IMG/VR virus record: IMGVR_UViG_3300032224_000487
Span: 1-43,503 of that record
DNA length: 43,503 nt
Strand: one strand, 5' to 3'
DNA from: a virus
In this document: positions 7,082 to 14,611 of the stretch, piece after piece
How the letters are laid out: every line of letters starts with the position of its first letter
How positions within the stretch are numbered: the stretch's first letter is position 1
Made by a program: the position numbers and the translations under genes
The notes under the pieces: generated by a model
Told to the model about the DNA's origin: nothing
The model's input: the letters and a program-made list of their open reading frames with translations, nothing else
The model's database searches: none

Positions 7082-8160
7082 GTTTTTTCAGTATTCAATG
7101 CCTCTACGTATAGTTCACGTATTACAGTTTTCAATTTGTTGTTGTCTATGTGGTCTTCCTGTATTGAGTCCACATATTTGTTTATGATAGTTAAAGTATC
7201 TTCTGCTTGGTCTATCATATCATCTTCTAGACCTTCTGTCAAGTCTGCAATATCTTCCGCAATGGTAATATCGATTGGATTTTGTTTGTATAGATTTTCT
7301 AGAAACTTATCAAACAGATATGGATTGGTCTTATTAACCACAACCACTTTGACATAACTGCTGGCATACTTTGTTAAATCTTTTTCGGTTATTTCGGTGA
7401 TAGATTCCAGTTTATCATCATAGGTAATACGATGAAACATAATGTTTGGATTTGGGATAAAATCCAATTCATATGTGTTCAAATTAAATAAGTGAAAGCC
7501 TCTTTGGTCATTATAGTCTACCCAAGTTAGTTCGTAAGGATTTCCAAGATAATAAATGTTGTCTGAACTTGACCGATGATGAAAATGTCCAGACATAACC
7601 ATATCAAATCGTTTGAATATACTTCTATCTAGTCCATCATCAGAGGTCAAACCACGATGCATTTGAAAACCAGCAATATCAAAATGTCCCATGCAAATAG
7701 TGGCCGAAGTATTTTTCATTTCTTCCATACTATTTACATAGTTGTCGGTACAAATCCACGGCATCATACAGATATCATGATTTACATTTTCATAGTTTAA
7801 ATGTATTGTTTGTGGTGTATCAATAACTGTTATGTTATCATATTCACGCAATAACAGGTCTACTGAATTAACATCGTTGGTATTCTTAAAGTAGGTGTCA
7901 TGGTTGCCTGCCAACATCCATACCTGAATGTTTCGTTTAGCTAATTCATCAAAGAACATTGTTTTAGTTCTTTTGAGTGAATAAAAGTTTACGTACTTGC
8001 GCCTATCGAAAGTGTCACCGAGTATAAGAACAGTACTAATGCCATTGCTGTCAAGGCATGGAAAAAATGTTTCTCTATAAAATTTTTCATAATAATCCAA
8101 AAATGCTATTGAATCATTTCTAGCACCAAAATGTTGGTCAGTAATAATTGCTACTTTCAT
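7078..8160 (-). CDS. 47: Recombination endonuclease subunit gp47 (Mre11/SbcD-like)
   Basis: A 360-residue metallophosphoesterase (T4 gp47 is 339 aa). Dinuclear metal-site motifs are present: D8-x-H10 (TDQHFG), GD49TFD, GNHD (85-88), then GHFD and GHFHHR further on. It is the nuclease partner of gp46. The gene is translationally coupled at both ends: its ATG overlaps the TGA of the 54-aa ORF and its TGA overlaps the gp46 ATG. Confidence 0.96.
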   Translation of the reverse strand: MKVAIITDQHFGARNDSIAFLDYYEKFYRETFFPCLDSNGISTVLILGDTFDRRKYVNFYSLKRTKTMFFDELAKRNIQVWMLAGNHDTYFKNTNDVNSVDLLLREYDNITVIDTPQTIHLNYENVNHDICMMPWICTDNYVNSMEEMKNTSATICMGHFDIAGFQMHRGLTSDDGLDRSIFKRFDMVMSGHFHHRSSSDNIYYLGNPYELTWVDYNDQRGFHLFNLNTYELDFIPNPNIMFHRITYDDKLESITEITEKDLTKYASSYVKVVVVNKTNPYLFDKFLENLYKQNPIDITIAEDIADLTEGLEDDMIDQAEDTLTIINKYVDSIQEDHIDNNKLKTVIRELYVEALNTEKT

Positions 8161-8321
8161 TTGCTTTCAGCTTCTTCAACTTCATCATTTAAGTATTGTT
8201 TAATTTCTAAAACGGATTCTTTCTCTTGGGTTCCAGCAAAATTTACTGCTTCTGAAAAAGTTTTGAACCATTTAAATCCTACATGGCTAGTTCCATTAAG
8301 GTAATAAACTACTTTGTACAT
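8157..8321 (-). CDS. Small conserved-context protein, 54 aa
   Basis: A short ORF between gp55 and gp47. The start (MYKVVYYLNGTSHVGFKW) and the end (DEVEEAESK, then TGA) give 54 residues. An ideal GAGGAG ribosome binding site lies six bases before the ATG, and the TGA overlaps the gp47 start as ATGA, so it is almost certainly translated. The predicted fold is a beta hairpin (residues 1-20) followed by two helices with an acidic tail. No family is recognised. The position suggests an accessory to gp47/gp46 or to late transcription. Confidence 0.8.
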   Translation of the reverse strand: MYKVVYYLNGTSHVGFKWFKTFSEAVNFAGTQEKESVLEIKQYLNDEVEEAESK

Positions 8322-8350
8322 TGTAATCTCCTCTACAAAAGTTCAGTATA

Positions 8351-8899
8351 TCATTCTCCTAGGAACTTTTCAATACCTTTGGGCTTCTTTACCTTAATTT
8401 TTTCGGCTTTTTTAGTTTTCTTGGTCTGTTCATAGGTCTCTATGAATTCGGAAATATTGTCATACATCTCAAATTGTTTGAACATACCATCTTCAGCCTC
8501 ATACATTTCAAACTCATCAAAGATACCCATTTGTTCGGTAGCTTTGTACTTCACATAAGTTTGTTTCTTTTCTTTTTGTATACGTCTTAGAAAGGCATAG
8601 TAAATGATTTGAGTAAAGTATGCAAATGGATTTTTAGACTTGTTTGGGTCAAAGTTATTGAAGTACATCAGACAGTTTTCAATACCATCCGATATCATTT
8701 CATCTCGATAGGTATAGTTAATGAAGTTTGGTTTATGTGATAGACCTTCGGCAATCTTCATAAAACATTCACCAATATAATTTGGTATTGGTGGTTCAGA
8801 TTTATTTTCTTTCTTTGCAGTCGCACAGTCTTGTTTATACTGTACAAGCGCTTGTAGAAAATCTGCGTTGTTGATGTAATGTTTGGTTTTTGTATTCAT
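8351..8899 (-). CDS. 55: Late-transcription sigma factor gp55
   Basis: A 182-residue relative of T4 gp55 (185 aa), the minimal sigma factor that directs host RNA polymerase to TATAAATA late promoters together with gp33 and the gp45 clamp. Shared features include an N-terminal Y-x-NN-x2-LQA start, IAEGLS followed by NF-x2-YTYRDEMI-x-DGIE (sigma region 2-like), then FD-x-NKSKNPFAYFTQI-x2-AF-RRI-x-KEKK. A basic C-terminal stretch (KKTKKAEKIKVKKPKG) ends in a hydrophobic EKFLGE tail, in the place of the T4 clamp-binding C-terminus. The ATG at 8897-8899 has GGA upstream and matches the T4 start better than the ATG nine bases earlier. Confidence 0.93.
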   Translation of the reverse strand: MNTKTKHYINNADFLQALVQYKQDCATAKKENKSEPPIPNYIGECFMKIAEGLSHKPNFINYTYRDEMISDGIENCLMYFNNFDPNKSKNPFAYFTQIIYYAFLRRIQKEKKQTYVKYKATEQMGIFDEFEMYEAEDGMFKQFEMYDNISEFIETYEQTKKTKKAEKIKVKKPKGIEKFLGE

Positions 8900-8970
8900 A
8901 TATTCCATAAAGTAGTATTGACAAAGGGCTTGACAACCTGTACAGTCGAGTATGTCCCCCTTTGAAAGTG

Positions 8971-9351
8971 TTAATGAACTGTAACTGATTTCTTATTAGA
9001 TAGGTGGTCCATAATCTGTTTAATTTCTTCCTCACCCATATTATCAACCTCATTCTTTGCTTCCACCAATCTTTTGATTTTTTCAATAGTGTTAAGATAG
9101 TATTCACAGAATTCTTCATCTGGTTCCAACACAGAAAGAATATCAATACCTTGTATCTTAGCCTCATTCTTTTTAACTAATGCCACAGGCAACCAATGTT
9201 TCATCATTAGATTACCTGCATTTTGTCCCGATTCAAATACGTCAAATTCCATTGGTTCTTCCAATAGATAATTGCCATCAATGACAGACACATTAGCAAT
9301 CAAGTTTTCCCCATTCTTCAATTTTACGATTTGAATGTTTGTATTATTCAT
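8971..9351 (-). CDS. LSm-like conserved phage protein
   Basis: A 126-residue protein between uvsW and gp55. Residues about 5-45 (IVKLKNGENLIANV, a GNYLLEEPMEF strand) have the short five-strand look of an LSm/Hfq-type barrel. The rest is predicted helical and acidic, ending in a His-containing tail. A small protein in this slot is usual in aquatic T4-like phages, but I know of no demonstrated function. The ATG overlaps the uvsW stop by eight bases. RNA binding is only a guess from the fold. Confidence 0.7.
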   Translation of the reverse strand: MNNTNIQIVKLKNGENLIANVSVIDGNYLLEEPMEFDVFESGQNAGNLMMKHWLPVALVKKNEAKIQGIDILSVLEPDEEFCEYYLNTIEKIKRLVEAKNEVDNMGEEEIKQIMDHLSNKKSVTVH

Positions 9352-10870
9352 GTTTTAAACCTATTTTGTAAATCTTAAAAGGAAACTTCTCATCATTATA
9401 TATCTTTGTTCTTTCTACAAAATGTTTCAAGGTAAAGTTCATATGATTTTTATATCTCATATCATCCGCAATGTCATACAACACCGCTTTATCTTTACCT
9501 TCCGCTTGTCTCAAACTTCTACCTATAGATTGTAGGTTTCGGACTCTTGACTTTGACGGAGAAGCGAATATAATATTGTGAAGGTTCTTAATGTTAATAC
9601 CTGTAGAAAAAGTTCCAAAAGACGCAACGATAATGGCATCTTTTTCTGTTTCCATAATCTTACGTATTTCTTCTCTATCTTCGGTGTCAACACCTCCGTG
9701 GACAAAAAAGACTTTTCTATTACCAATCTTCTCTGTGCCTCTAATCATATCATACAGGATTTGACCATGTTTGTCAACCATTTGATAAAGAATAAGAGTA
9801 TTATTTTGTAAACTTACCGCTAAATTTTTAATAAATTTATTTCTATTTGTATTAGAAATTAAATACTGTATCTCATCTTGATAGGTTTTTTCTTTATATT
9901 CTTTACAGATAGAATCATCATGTTTGAGTACCAGACATTTAATTTCAAAATCTGATACTTTCTTATCATCAATTAATTGTCTTGTTGTTGTGACTTGTTT
10001 AACTGGACCAAACAAACCTTCTAGTACAAGTTTGTGAGTTTTCGTGCCATCCAACGTTCCAGTAAGTCCTACACGGTATTTGGTTTTATTGGCAGAAGTC
10101 ATAATTGTTGTCAAAGACTGTGCTTTGAATAGGTGGGCTTCGTCACCTATGATATAATCAAACTGTTCAAAGTATTCTTTAGGCATCTGATACAAAGATT
10201 GCCATGTAGATATAATTAAACTCTTGTCAGAATGTTTTGCTTTGCCTTGATATATTCTATGAACTACTTGTTCAACATCAAAATCTTCTTCCGATGAATA
10301 GTCTGCAAAGTCTGAATATAATTGTTCTACCAATGAGGTCGTGGGTACAATGATTAGACCTTTAAGATTTTGATAGTCAAGTAATTGTCTAAAAATTAAA
10401 TATATGATTAGAGATTTACCTGATGCCGTAGGTGACAATAACAATGTTCTACGTGATTGCATGGCATGAATATATGCAGCCAATTGGTGTTCTCTTACCT
10501 CAATTGGTTTACCAGCGGAATGTAGATTGAGATTTTCTATGAACTTTTTTGCGTGATAGACCGAGTATTCATCTTCAACAAAATCGTGTGAGTATGGATA
10601 GTTACGTTCTTCACAAAACGTTTTTAAATATGGTAATAGACCAAGATATAATTGACTTGTTTGTAGATTAAATAAACGTATCTTACCATCCCAAATTCTA
10701 TTCCTATATGCAGGAACGAACTGGTAACCAGGAACAAAAAACGTAAAGTATTCCGATAACTCTCTTGCAATATGTCTTTCGCAGGTTATCTTGGCAAATA
10801 CTTCGTCTTTTTTTGTTATGATTAAATGGTCATTGTCCGCCAACAAATTTCTCCCATGAAATGAAATCAC
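9344..10870 (-). CDS. uvsW: DNA/RNA helicase UvsW
   Basis: A superfamily-2 helicase of 508 residues (T4 UvsW is 503 aa) that unwinds R-loops and branched DNA and, in T4, helps switch replication from origin- to recombination-dependent initiation. Motifs: I SPTASGKS (146-153), Ia IIVPTTSL, II DEAH (243-246), III LTGT (269-272) and VI SIGRSLRQ near 449. An N-terminal domain (1-115) matches the UvsW DNA-binding region (GYQF-x-P-x-YRNRIWDGKIRLF). The listed start is a GTG. A TTG ten codons in has GGGAG seven bases upstream and fits the T4 N-terminus better, so the true start may be 10843. It overlaps the end of uvsY either way. Confidence 0.95.
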   Translation of the reverse strand: MISFHGRNLLADNDHLIITKKDEVFAKITCERHIARELSEYFTFFVPGYQFVPAYRNRIWDGKIRLFNLQTSQLYLGLLPYLKTFCEERNYPYSHDFVEDEYSVYHAKKFIENLNLHSAGKPIEVREHQLAAYIHAMQSRRTLLLSPTASGKSLIIYLIFRQLLDYQNLKGLIIVPTTSLVEQLYSDFADYSSEEDFDVEQVVHRIYQGKAKHSDKSLIISTWQSLYQMPKEYFEQFDYIIGDEAHLFKAQSLTTIMTSANKTKYRVGLTGTLDGTKTHKLVLEGLFGPVKQVTTTRQLIDDKKVSDFEIKCLVLKHDDSICKEYKEKTYQDEIQYLISNTNRNKFIKNLAVSLQNNTLILYQMVDKHGQILYDMIRGTEKIGNRKVFFVHGGVDTEDREEIRKIMETEKDAIIVASFGTFSTGINIKNLHNIIFASPSKSRVRNLQSIGRSLRQAEGKDKAVLYDIADDMRYKNHMNFTLKHFVERTKIYNDEKFPFKIYKIGLKHE

Positions 10871-11264
10871 GCAACTGCCATGTACGTTGTTTTAATTCGT
10901 TCATAATACTTTCAATGACTGATACAATTTCCTCATGGTACGCTTTCTTTTCCAAAAGTTTAATGAGGTCTGTATCTGCTTCCAGATATGTGGTTATATC
11001 TGACTTCAAAGTAAATTGAAATGGTTCCCAACCATATTCTTCCAATTCTTCTTTGGATAGTTTACCAGTAAAGTATTCCCATTTTATCTTACGCATACGT
11101 AGATAATCAAAGTGTGCTTTCTTTGAGGCAATCTTATGCTTTGTTAGGATTTGTAGGTACTTACTGTGTAGTAGGGGTATGCGTATAAGTTCTTTACCAG
11201 GTTCTGTCTGGTCTATTTCCGCATCACGTTCCCAATTCTTTAATACTTGTTCTAAGTTTTCCAT
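10830..11264 (-). CDS. uvsY: Recombination mediator UvsY
   Basis: A 144-residue protein resembling T4 UvsY (137 aa), which loads UvsX recombinase onto gp32-coated ssDNA. The sequence is mostly helical; the HSKYLQILTKHKIASKKAHFDYLRMRKIKWEYFTGK region parallels the T4 segment around YSKWLNKH...ALKARLDYYSGR, and the C-terminus (IMNELKQRTWQLRDFISWEKF) parallels the T4 ending. The ATG at 11262-11264 is preferred over an in-frame TTG at 11288, which falls at the predicted transcription start. uvsY-uvsW order is typical of T4-like phages. It is the first gene of its transcription unit. Confidence 0.9.
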   Translation of the reverse strand: MENLEQVLKNWERDAEIDQTEPGKELIRIPLLHSKYLQILTKHKIASKKAHFDYLRMRKIKWEYFTGKLSKEELEEYGWEPFQFTLKSDITTYLEADTDLIKLLEKKAYHEEIVSVIESIMNELKQRTWQLRDFISWEKFVGGQ

Positions 11265-11294
11265 AATCAATTCAAAAAGTAATTTCAAAATTAC

Positions 11295-11323
11295 ACTATA
11301 ACATAATCATGTCATAATGTCAA
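11295..11323 (-). promoter_or_regulatory. Sigma70-type promoter upstream of uvsY
   Basis: On the minus strand, TTGACA (11318-11323), a 17-base spacer and TATAGT (11295-11300): a near-consensus host-sigma promoter. It would start transcription near 11288, giving a leader of about 24 bases before the uvsY ATG. It lies between the last structural-type gene (stop at 11327) and the recombination cluster. Confidence 0.72.
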
Positions 11324-11326
11324 GCC

Positions 11327-11854
11327 TTATAGTGGTTGAAAATCAAAATAATCAAACATAAAAGTGGCATCAGCAGTTATCGTATCTTCTGCTGACATAG
11401 TGGTATCAAATACAACATCTGACAAGTTAATTGGATATAAATTGTAAAATTGCACACGCAATATTGGGTTGTTCAAAGAAGAAAGAATGGTAAGCATTCC
11501 ATCAGAATAAGGAGATTTGGTACCTTTGGTACTGTTTTGTATTGCAGTTAATCTGTTTCTTTCATCTGTACCAGTTGGTGCTGCAATAGAACGAAACCAA
11601 TTATGTAGGTCTTGCCACGATTGTAGTTTTTCGTCCACCAAAAACCGAATGTTAAATTGGTTGTACATAATTTTATTTCCTGGTGCAGTTACATCCAAAC
11701 CAGGATAAGAAAGAGGTGCGCTACCAAGATTAATTCCTGGTATGTTTGCAGACTGGCAGAAGTATTGACTTGTGCCTATCCTATCAATCGACAAGGTAAA
11801 CTTGGTCGGTTGTAGAAAGTTTGTATTTTGTGGGGTTCTAGTAAGTGCTGTCAT
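11327..11854 (-). CDS. Tail-tube-superfamily protein (gp19/gp54-like)
   Basis: A 175-residue protein. The pattern F-x-QPTKFTLSIDRIG, a CQSANIPG-type loop, then YNQFNIRFLVDE-x-L-x-SW-x-DLHNWF and a terminal AEDTITADATFMFDYFDF strand resembles the gp19 tail-tube fold seen in tube, tube-initiator (gp54) and related proteins. In T4-like cyanophages a gene in this slot between gp23 and uvsY is sometimes annotated as tail completion protein gp3. I cannot decide between these. An in-frame ATG at 11909-11911 would place the start upstream of the terminator, so the ATG at 11852-11854 is used. No ribosome binding site precedes it. Confidence 0.78.
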   Translation of the reverse strand: MTALTRTPQNTNFLQPTKFTLSIDRIGTSQYFCQSANIPGINLGSAPLSYPGLDVTAPGNKIMYNQFNIRFLVDEKLQSWQDLHNWFRSIAAPTGTDERNRLTAIQNSTKGTKSPYSDGMLTILSSLNNPILRVQFYNLYPINLSDVVFDTTMSAEDTITADATFMFDYFDFQPL

Positions 11855-11859
11855 ATGTT

Positions 11860-11867
11860 TATTTATG
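11860..11867 (-). promoter_or_regulatory. T4-type late promoter octamer CATAAATA
   Basis: CATAAATA on the minus strand, a one-base variant of TATAAATA. It sits between the gp23 terminator and the tail-tube-like gene, only five bases from the ATG. With T4 spacing, the transcript would start at or next to that ATG, implying a leaderless mRNA. Confidence 0.55.
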
Positions 11868-11871
11868 AGCC

Positions 11872-11900
11872 AAAAAAAAGAGACCGCCGAAGCGGTCTCT
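11872..11900 (-). terminator. Rho-independent terminator after gp23
   Basis: On the minus strand, a perfect nine-base-pair stem AGAGACCGC / GCGGTCTCT closed by a TTCG tetraloop, followed by an eight-T tract. It lies about 30 bases downstream of the major capsid gene stop, the expected place to end the most abundant late transcript. It is the strongest terminator in the window. Confidence 0.95.
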
Positions 11901-11932
11901 GTAAATGTCACTCTTAATGGTGACTCCCTTGA

Positions 11933-13267
11933 TTACATCAAGTTCTTAACACCGAAGATACGGTAGTAAACGTTAGTACGAGCATTCAAAATGCCGTTAC
12001 CTGCGTTTAGACCTTCAGCGAATGGGTTTGCAACCATGCCGTAACGAGTCTTGAATCCAATTTTTGGTTGGAATGTGAACTGGTCAACTGCACGAACCAT
12101 TTGTAGAGGTACGTATGGGCAGTAGAAAATACCTGCGTCATAAGGAGAAGAACCCTTATAACCGATAGTAACCAACTCTTGGTTAGATGTATAACCACCA
12201 AAGTATGGGTCAATGTACACTTTGATACGACCATGCAACAGACCTGCGAAGGTGTTACCGGTATCATCAACTTGTAGGTCAGCTTGTAGAGCAGGTGTAT
12301 ATTGTAGAACACCAGCCATAGCCATTGCAGATGCAACGTCTGAAGAAACAATCAGAACGTTACCTTTGCCTCTACGAGTTTGTTTTGCAATAACGTTTGC
12401 ATCACGTTCAATTTGGAAAATCAAACCTTTGAAACGTTCAACAGACCAACGACCGTTGGAGTCTGTGTCTAGGTCGAAATAACCAGCAGTAGTTGTACCA
12501 TACTGAGCACCTGCAACAGCAGTAGTGTAGATAGTACGGATAACTTCACGGTTAATCTCAGCAAGAATCTCTGTAGACAGAATGTTAGACAATTCTGTTT
12601 CTGCGTCCAAGCCATGAATTGCCTTCAAGTCTTGTGCAAGTTCTAGTGAGTATTCAGCTTTCAATGCACGGCTAACTGCGGTAACAGTAACTTTCTCGAT
12701 AGAGAAGGCCATTTGTTGGAACGCAGGAGCATTGTCAGCACCCAATACTTCAGCAACAGCTGTTAGGTTACCGATACCAGTTGTGTAACTGTTAGCAGTT
12801 AAGCTTGAAACAGGGTTTGTACCTGTGTCGGTGATGCCTGTACCTTTGAAACCGTATTGGTTGTATGTACCAGCTTGCGATGTGTTACCAGAGAATACTG
12901 TGTTAGCTTCGTTGAAGAAAGCTTCAGAACCAGTTTGGTTAGAGTAACGAGCACGCATTGCAAAGATAAGACCAGTAGGTCCAGTCATTGGCTGAACGCC
13001 AGCAACGTCATACGCAATCAGGTTAGGCAACGCACGGCGAACCAAACTAATCAAGATTGGATCAAAGTTCTGTACACCACCAGCTACGTTGGTAGGTCCA
13101 GAAGCAGTTGCTTCCATCAAAGACTGACGGTCTTGTTGCATTGCTTGTTGTTGATTTTCCAAAACAAGTGCGGTAACCGCTTTCTTGTAAGGATCCTTGA
13201 TGGCTTCTAATTCTGGATGTTCCAGAACTGGCTGCCATTTCTTTTGAAGTTCTTCTGTTAGATACAT
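11933..13267 (-). CDS. 23: Major capsid protein gp23
   Basis: A 444-residue HK97-fold capsid protein of the T4 gp23 family. The N-terminus (LTEELQKKWQPVLEHPELE-type) is the delta region removed during maturation. The SL-M-E|A site at residues 50-53 fits the gp21 cleavage rule (I/L-x-E), giving a mature protein of about 392 residues. Downstream blocks are typical: FDPILISLVRRA-PNLIAYDV-GVQPMTGPTGLIFAMRARY, a central I-domain-like insertion, and a C-terminus with DPYFGGY and FQPKIGFKTRYGMVANPF. A late promoter at 13306 and GGAG before the ATG support high late expression; a strong terminator follows. Confidence 0.98.
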   Translation of the reverse strand: MYLTEELQKKWQPVLEHPELEAIKDPYKKAVTALVLENQQQAMQQDRQSLMEATASGPTNVAGGVQNFDPILISLVRRALPNLIAYDVAGVQPMTGPTGLIFAMRARYSNQTGSEAFFNEANTVFSGNTSQAGTYNQYGFKGTGITDTGTNPVSSLTANSYTTGIGNLTAVAEVLGADNAPAFQQMAFSIEKVTVTAVSRALKAEYSLELAQDLKAIHGLDAETELSNILSTEILAEINREVIRTIYTTAVAGAQYGTTTAGYFDLDTDSNGRWSVERFKGLIFQIERDANVIAKQTRRGKGNVLIVSSDVASAMAMAGVLQYTPALQADLQVDDTGNTFAGLLHGRIKVYIDPYFGGYTSNQELVTIGYKGSSPYDAGIFYCPYVPLQMVRAVDQFTFQPKIGFKTRYGMVANPFAEGLNAGNGILNARTNVYYRIFGVKNLM

Positions 13268-13305
13268 TTAATAGTTCTCCTTGTTAAGTATCTTTAATGG
13301 TAATC

Positions 13306-13313
13306 TATTTATT
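13306..13313 (-). promoter_or_regulatory. Late promoter of gp23 (AATAAATA)
   Basis: AATAAATA on the minus strand, differing from T4 TATAAATA only in the first base. It contains the TAA stop codon of the scaffold gene. The leader to the gp23 ATG (13267) is about 32-38 bases and includes an AAGGAG ribosome binding site. Confidence 0.75.
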
Positions 13314-14574
13314 TTACCAAAGTTTTAGAAATTGTTTGTGCGTATAAATTCATATCTGGTGAAGTAGAAACGGATTTCTTTTCTTCTTCAACTGTAATTT
13401 CTTCGTTTAGATATGAACTGTCTGCCACCTTTACTTCAGCCTTAAAATAAGACTCTTTCAAAGTTTCAAGTTTTGCGACAAATTCTTCCTCAGTAGTATA
13501 CTCAACACCTTCTGCAAGTGACTTAAGCTTCTCTACTTGGGTTTGTGTCAGGCCTTCACACGCTGTGTGGATTGCCTCAATTTTAACTTGTTCAGTTAGT
13601 TGTTTTGTTAATTCAACATTAGAATTGATTTCTTCATTCAAAGCAGATTCGAGTTCTTCAATCTTGCTTGTCAATTCTTCAACAACATTTACTTTATCTT
13701 CTGGAATATCGATGTGGTGTTCGATGAACAAATCACGTAGACCTGTCATAAAGTCTTCAGCAATTTCAGAACGTAGACCAGTTTCAATTGCCAATTCGTT
13801 TTGGTTCATCCATTCTTCTACCATGTAATTTAGGTAGTCATCAACTTTAGATGCCAAATCTTCTTTGATTTCTTCAACAGCTGCTTCGAATTCTTCGAAC
13901 ATAACTTCTTGTGCTTCAGCGATAACTTCTTCTGCACGAGCGAATACGGCTGCTTCAAAAATGGTAGTTGCTCTGTTGACAAATTCTTCAGAAAGACTTT
14001 CACCAGAAAGAAGTGCATCGATATCTTCTTTCATTTTTTCTTTCTGAGTTTCTTTCTTCATCATTTTCTTGATGAGTGCTTTGTCTTGAGCTTCATCTTC
14101 ATGGCCTTTTTCTTCTTTTTCTTCTGCTACCATATCTTCATCGGTTTCAGTTTCTTCACCGTAAGATTGGAATGTGGCACCAGGATTTGGCTTCATTGTT
14201 TGTGGTGCCAATTTAGCTTTAATGCGGTCACGGATAGATGAGTAATCAGTTGCTGGTTGTTGAACTGGATCATCGTCAATACCCATGCTTTGATTTGGTT
14301 GACCTTTTAGTTTTGGCATTGGCTCAGAACCTACAGGAGGCTTTGCACCTGGTGGTGTTGCTGATGGTACACCTTTAGTGAATTGAGGCATTGAATCCTT
14401 TTCTTCTTGAGGTGTATCACCAATTTTACCAACATCACCTTGAACGGTTGCTGGTAGTCTTTGTGGTTTATCTTGGCCACCACGTTTAGAAGCAACGCTA
14501 GCGTCTAATGTTTCTTTAGCGCCTTCGTTAGCTAATATTGATTTAGCGGCTTCGGACAGATTGAATTTTGTCAT
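13309..14574 (-). CDS. 22: Prohead core scaffolding protein gp22
   Basis: A 421-residue, highly acidic and helical protein between gp21 and gp23, where T4 encodes its main scaffold gp22 (269 aa). Residues 1-135 are Pro/Gly/Gln-rich and look disordered. Residues about 140-190 are a charged K/E stretch. Residues about 195-300 hold the conserved block LSEEFVNRATTIFEAAV...VDDYLNYMVEEWMNQNELAIE...DFMTGLRDLFIEHHIDIPE. The C-terminal part is coiled coil. It directs capsid assembly and is digested by gp21. The N-terminal extension is longer than in T4. It has its own late promoter (14603) and an AAGGAG site. Confidence 0.92.
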   Translation of the reverse strand: MTKFNLSEAAKSILANEGAKETLDASVASKRGGQDKPQRLPATVQGDVGKIGDTPQEEKDSMPQFTKGVPSATPPGAKPPVGSEPMPKLKGQPNQSMGIDDDPVQQPATDYSSIRDRIKAKLAPQTMKPNPGATFQSYGEETETDEDMVAEEKEEKGHEDEAQDKALIKKMMKKETQKEKMKEDIDALLSGESLSEEFVNRATTIFEAAVFARAEEVIAEAQEVMFEEFEAAVEEIKEDLASKVDDYLNYMVEEWMNQNELAIETGLRSEIAEDFMTGLRDLFIEHHIDIPEDKVNVVEELTSKIEELESALNEEINSNVELTKQLTEQVKIEAIHTACEGLTQTQVEKLKSLAEGVEYTTEEEFVAKLETLKESYFKAEVKVADSSYLNEEITVEEEKKSVSTSPDMNLYAQTISKTLVK

Positions 14575-14602
14575 TTTAAAAATCTCCTTGATTTATTGGA
14601 TA

Positions 14603-14610
14603 TATTTATA
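14603..14610 (-). promoter_or_regulatory. Late promoter of gp22 (TATAAATA)
   Basis: An exact TATAAATA octamer on the minus strand, starting one base after the gp21 stop codon. The scaffold ATG (14574) follows about 28 bases later, with an AAGGAG ribosome binding site between. An exact match to the T4 gp55 recognition element. Confidence 0.85.
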
Positions 14611-14611
14611 A

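Noticed and set aside
8926-8955. TTGACA on the plus strand and TTGTCA repeats on the minus strand near the gp55 start
   Set aside because: The plus-strand version has no gene to drive. On the minus strand the best -10 (TACTTT) is at 16 bases with several mismatches, too weak to list as a gp55 promoter.
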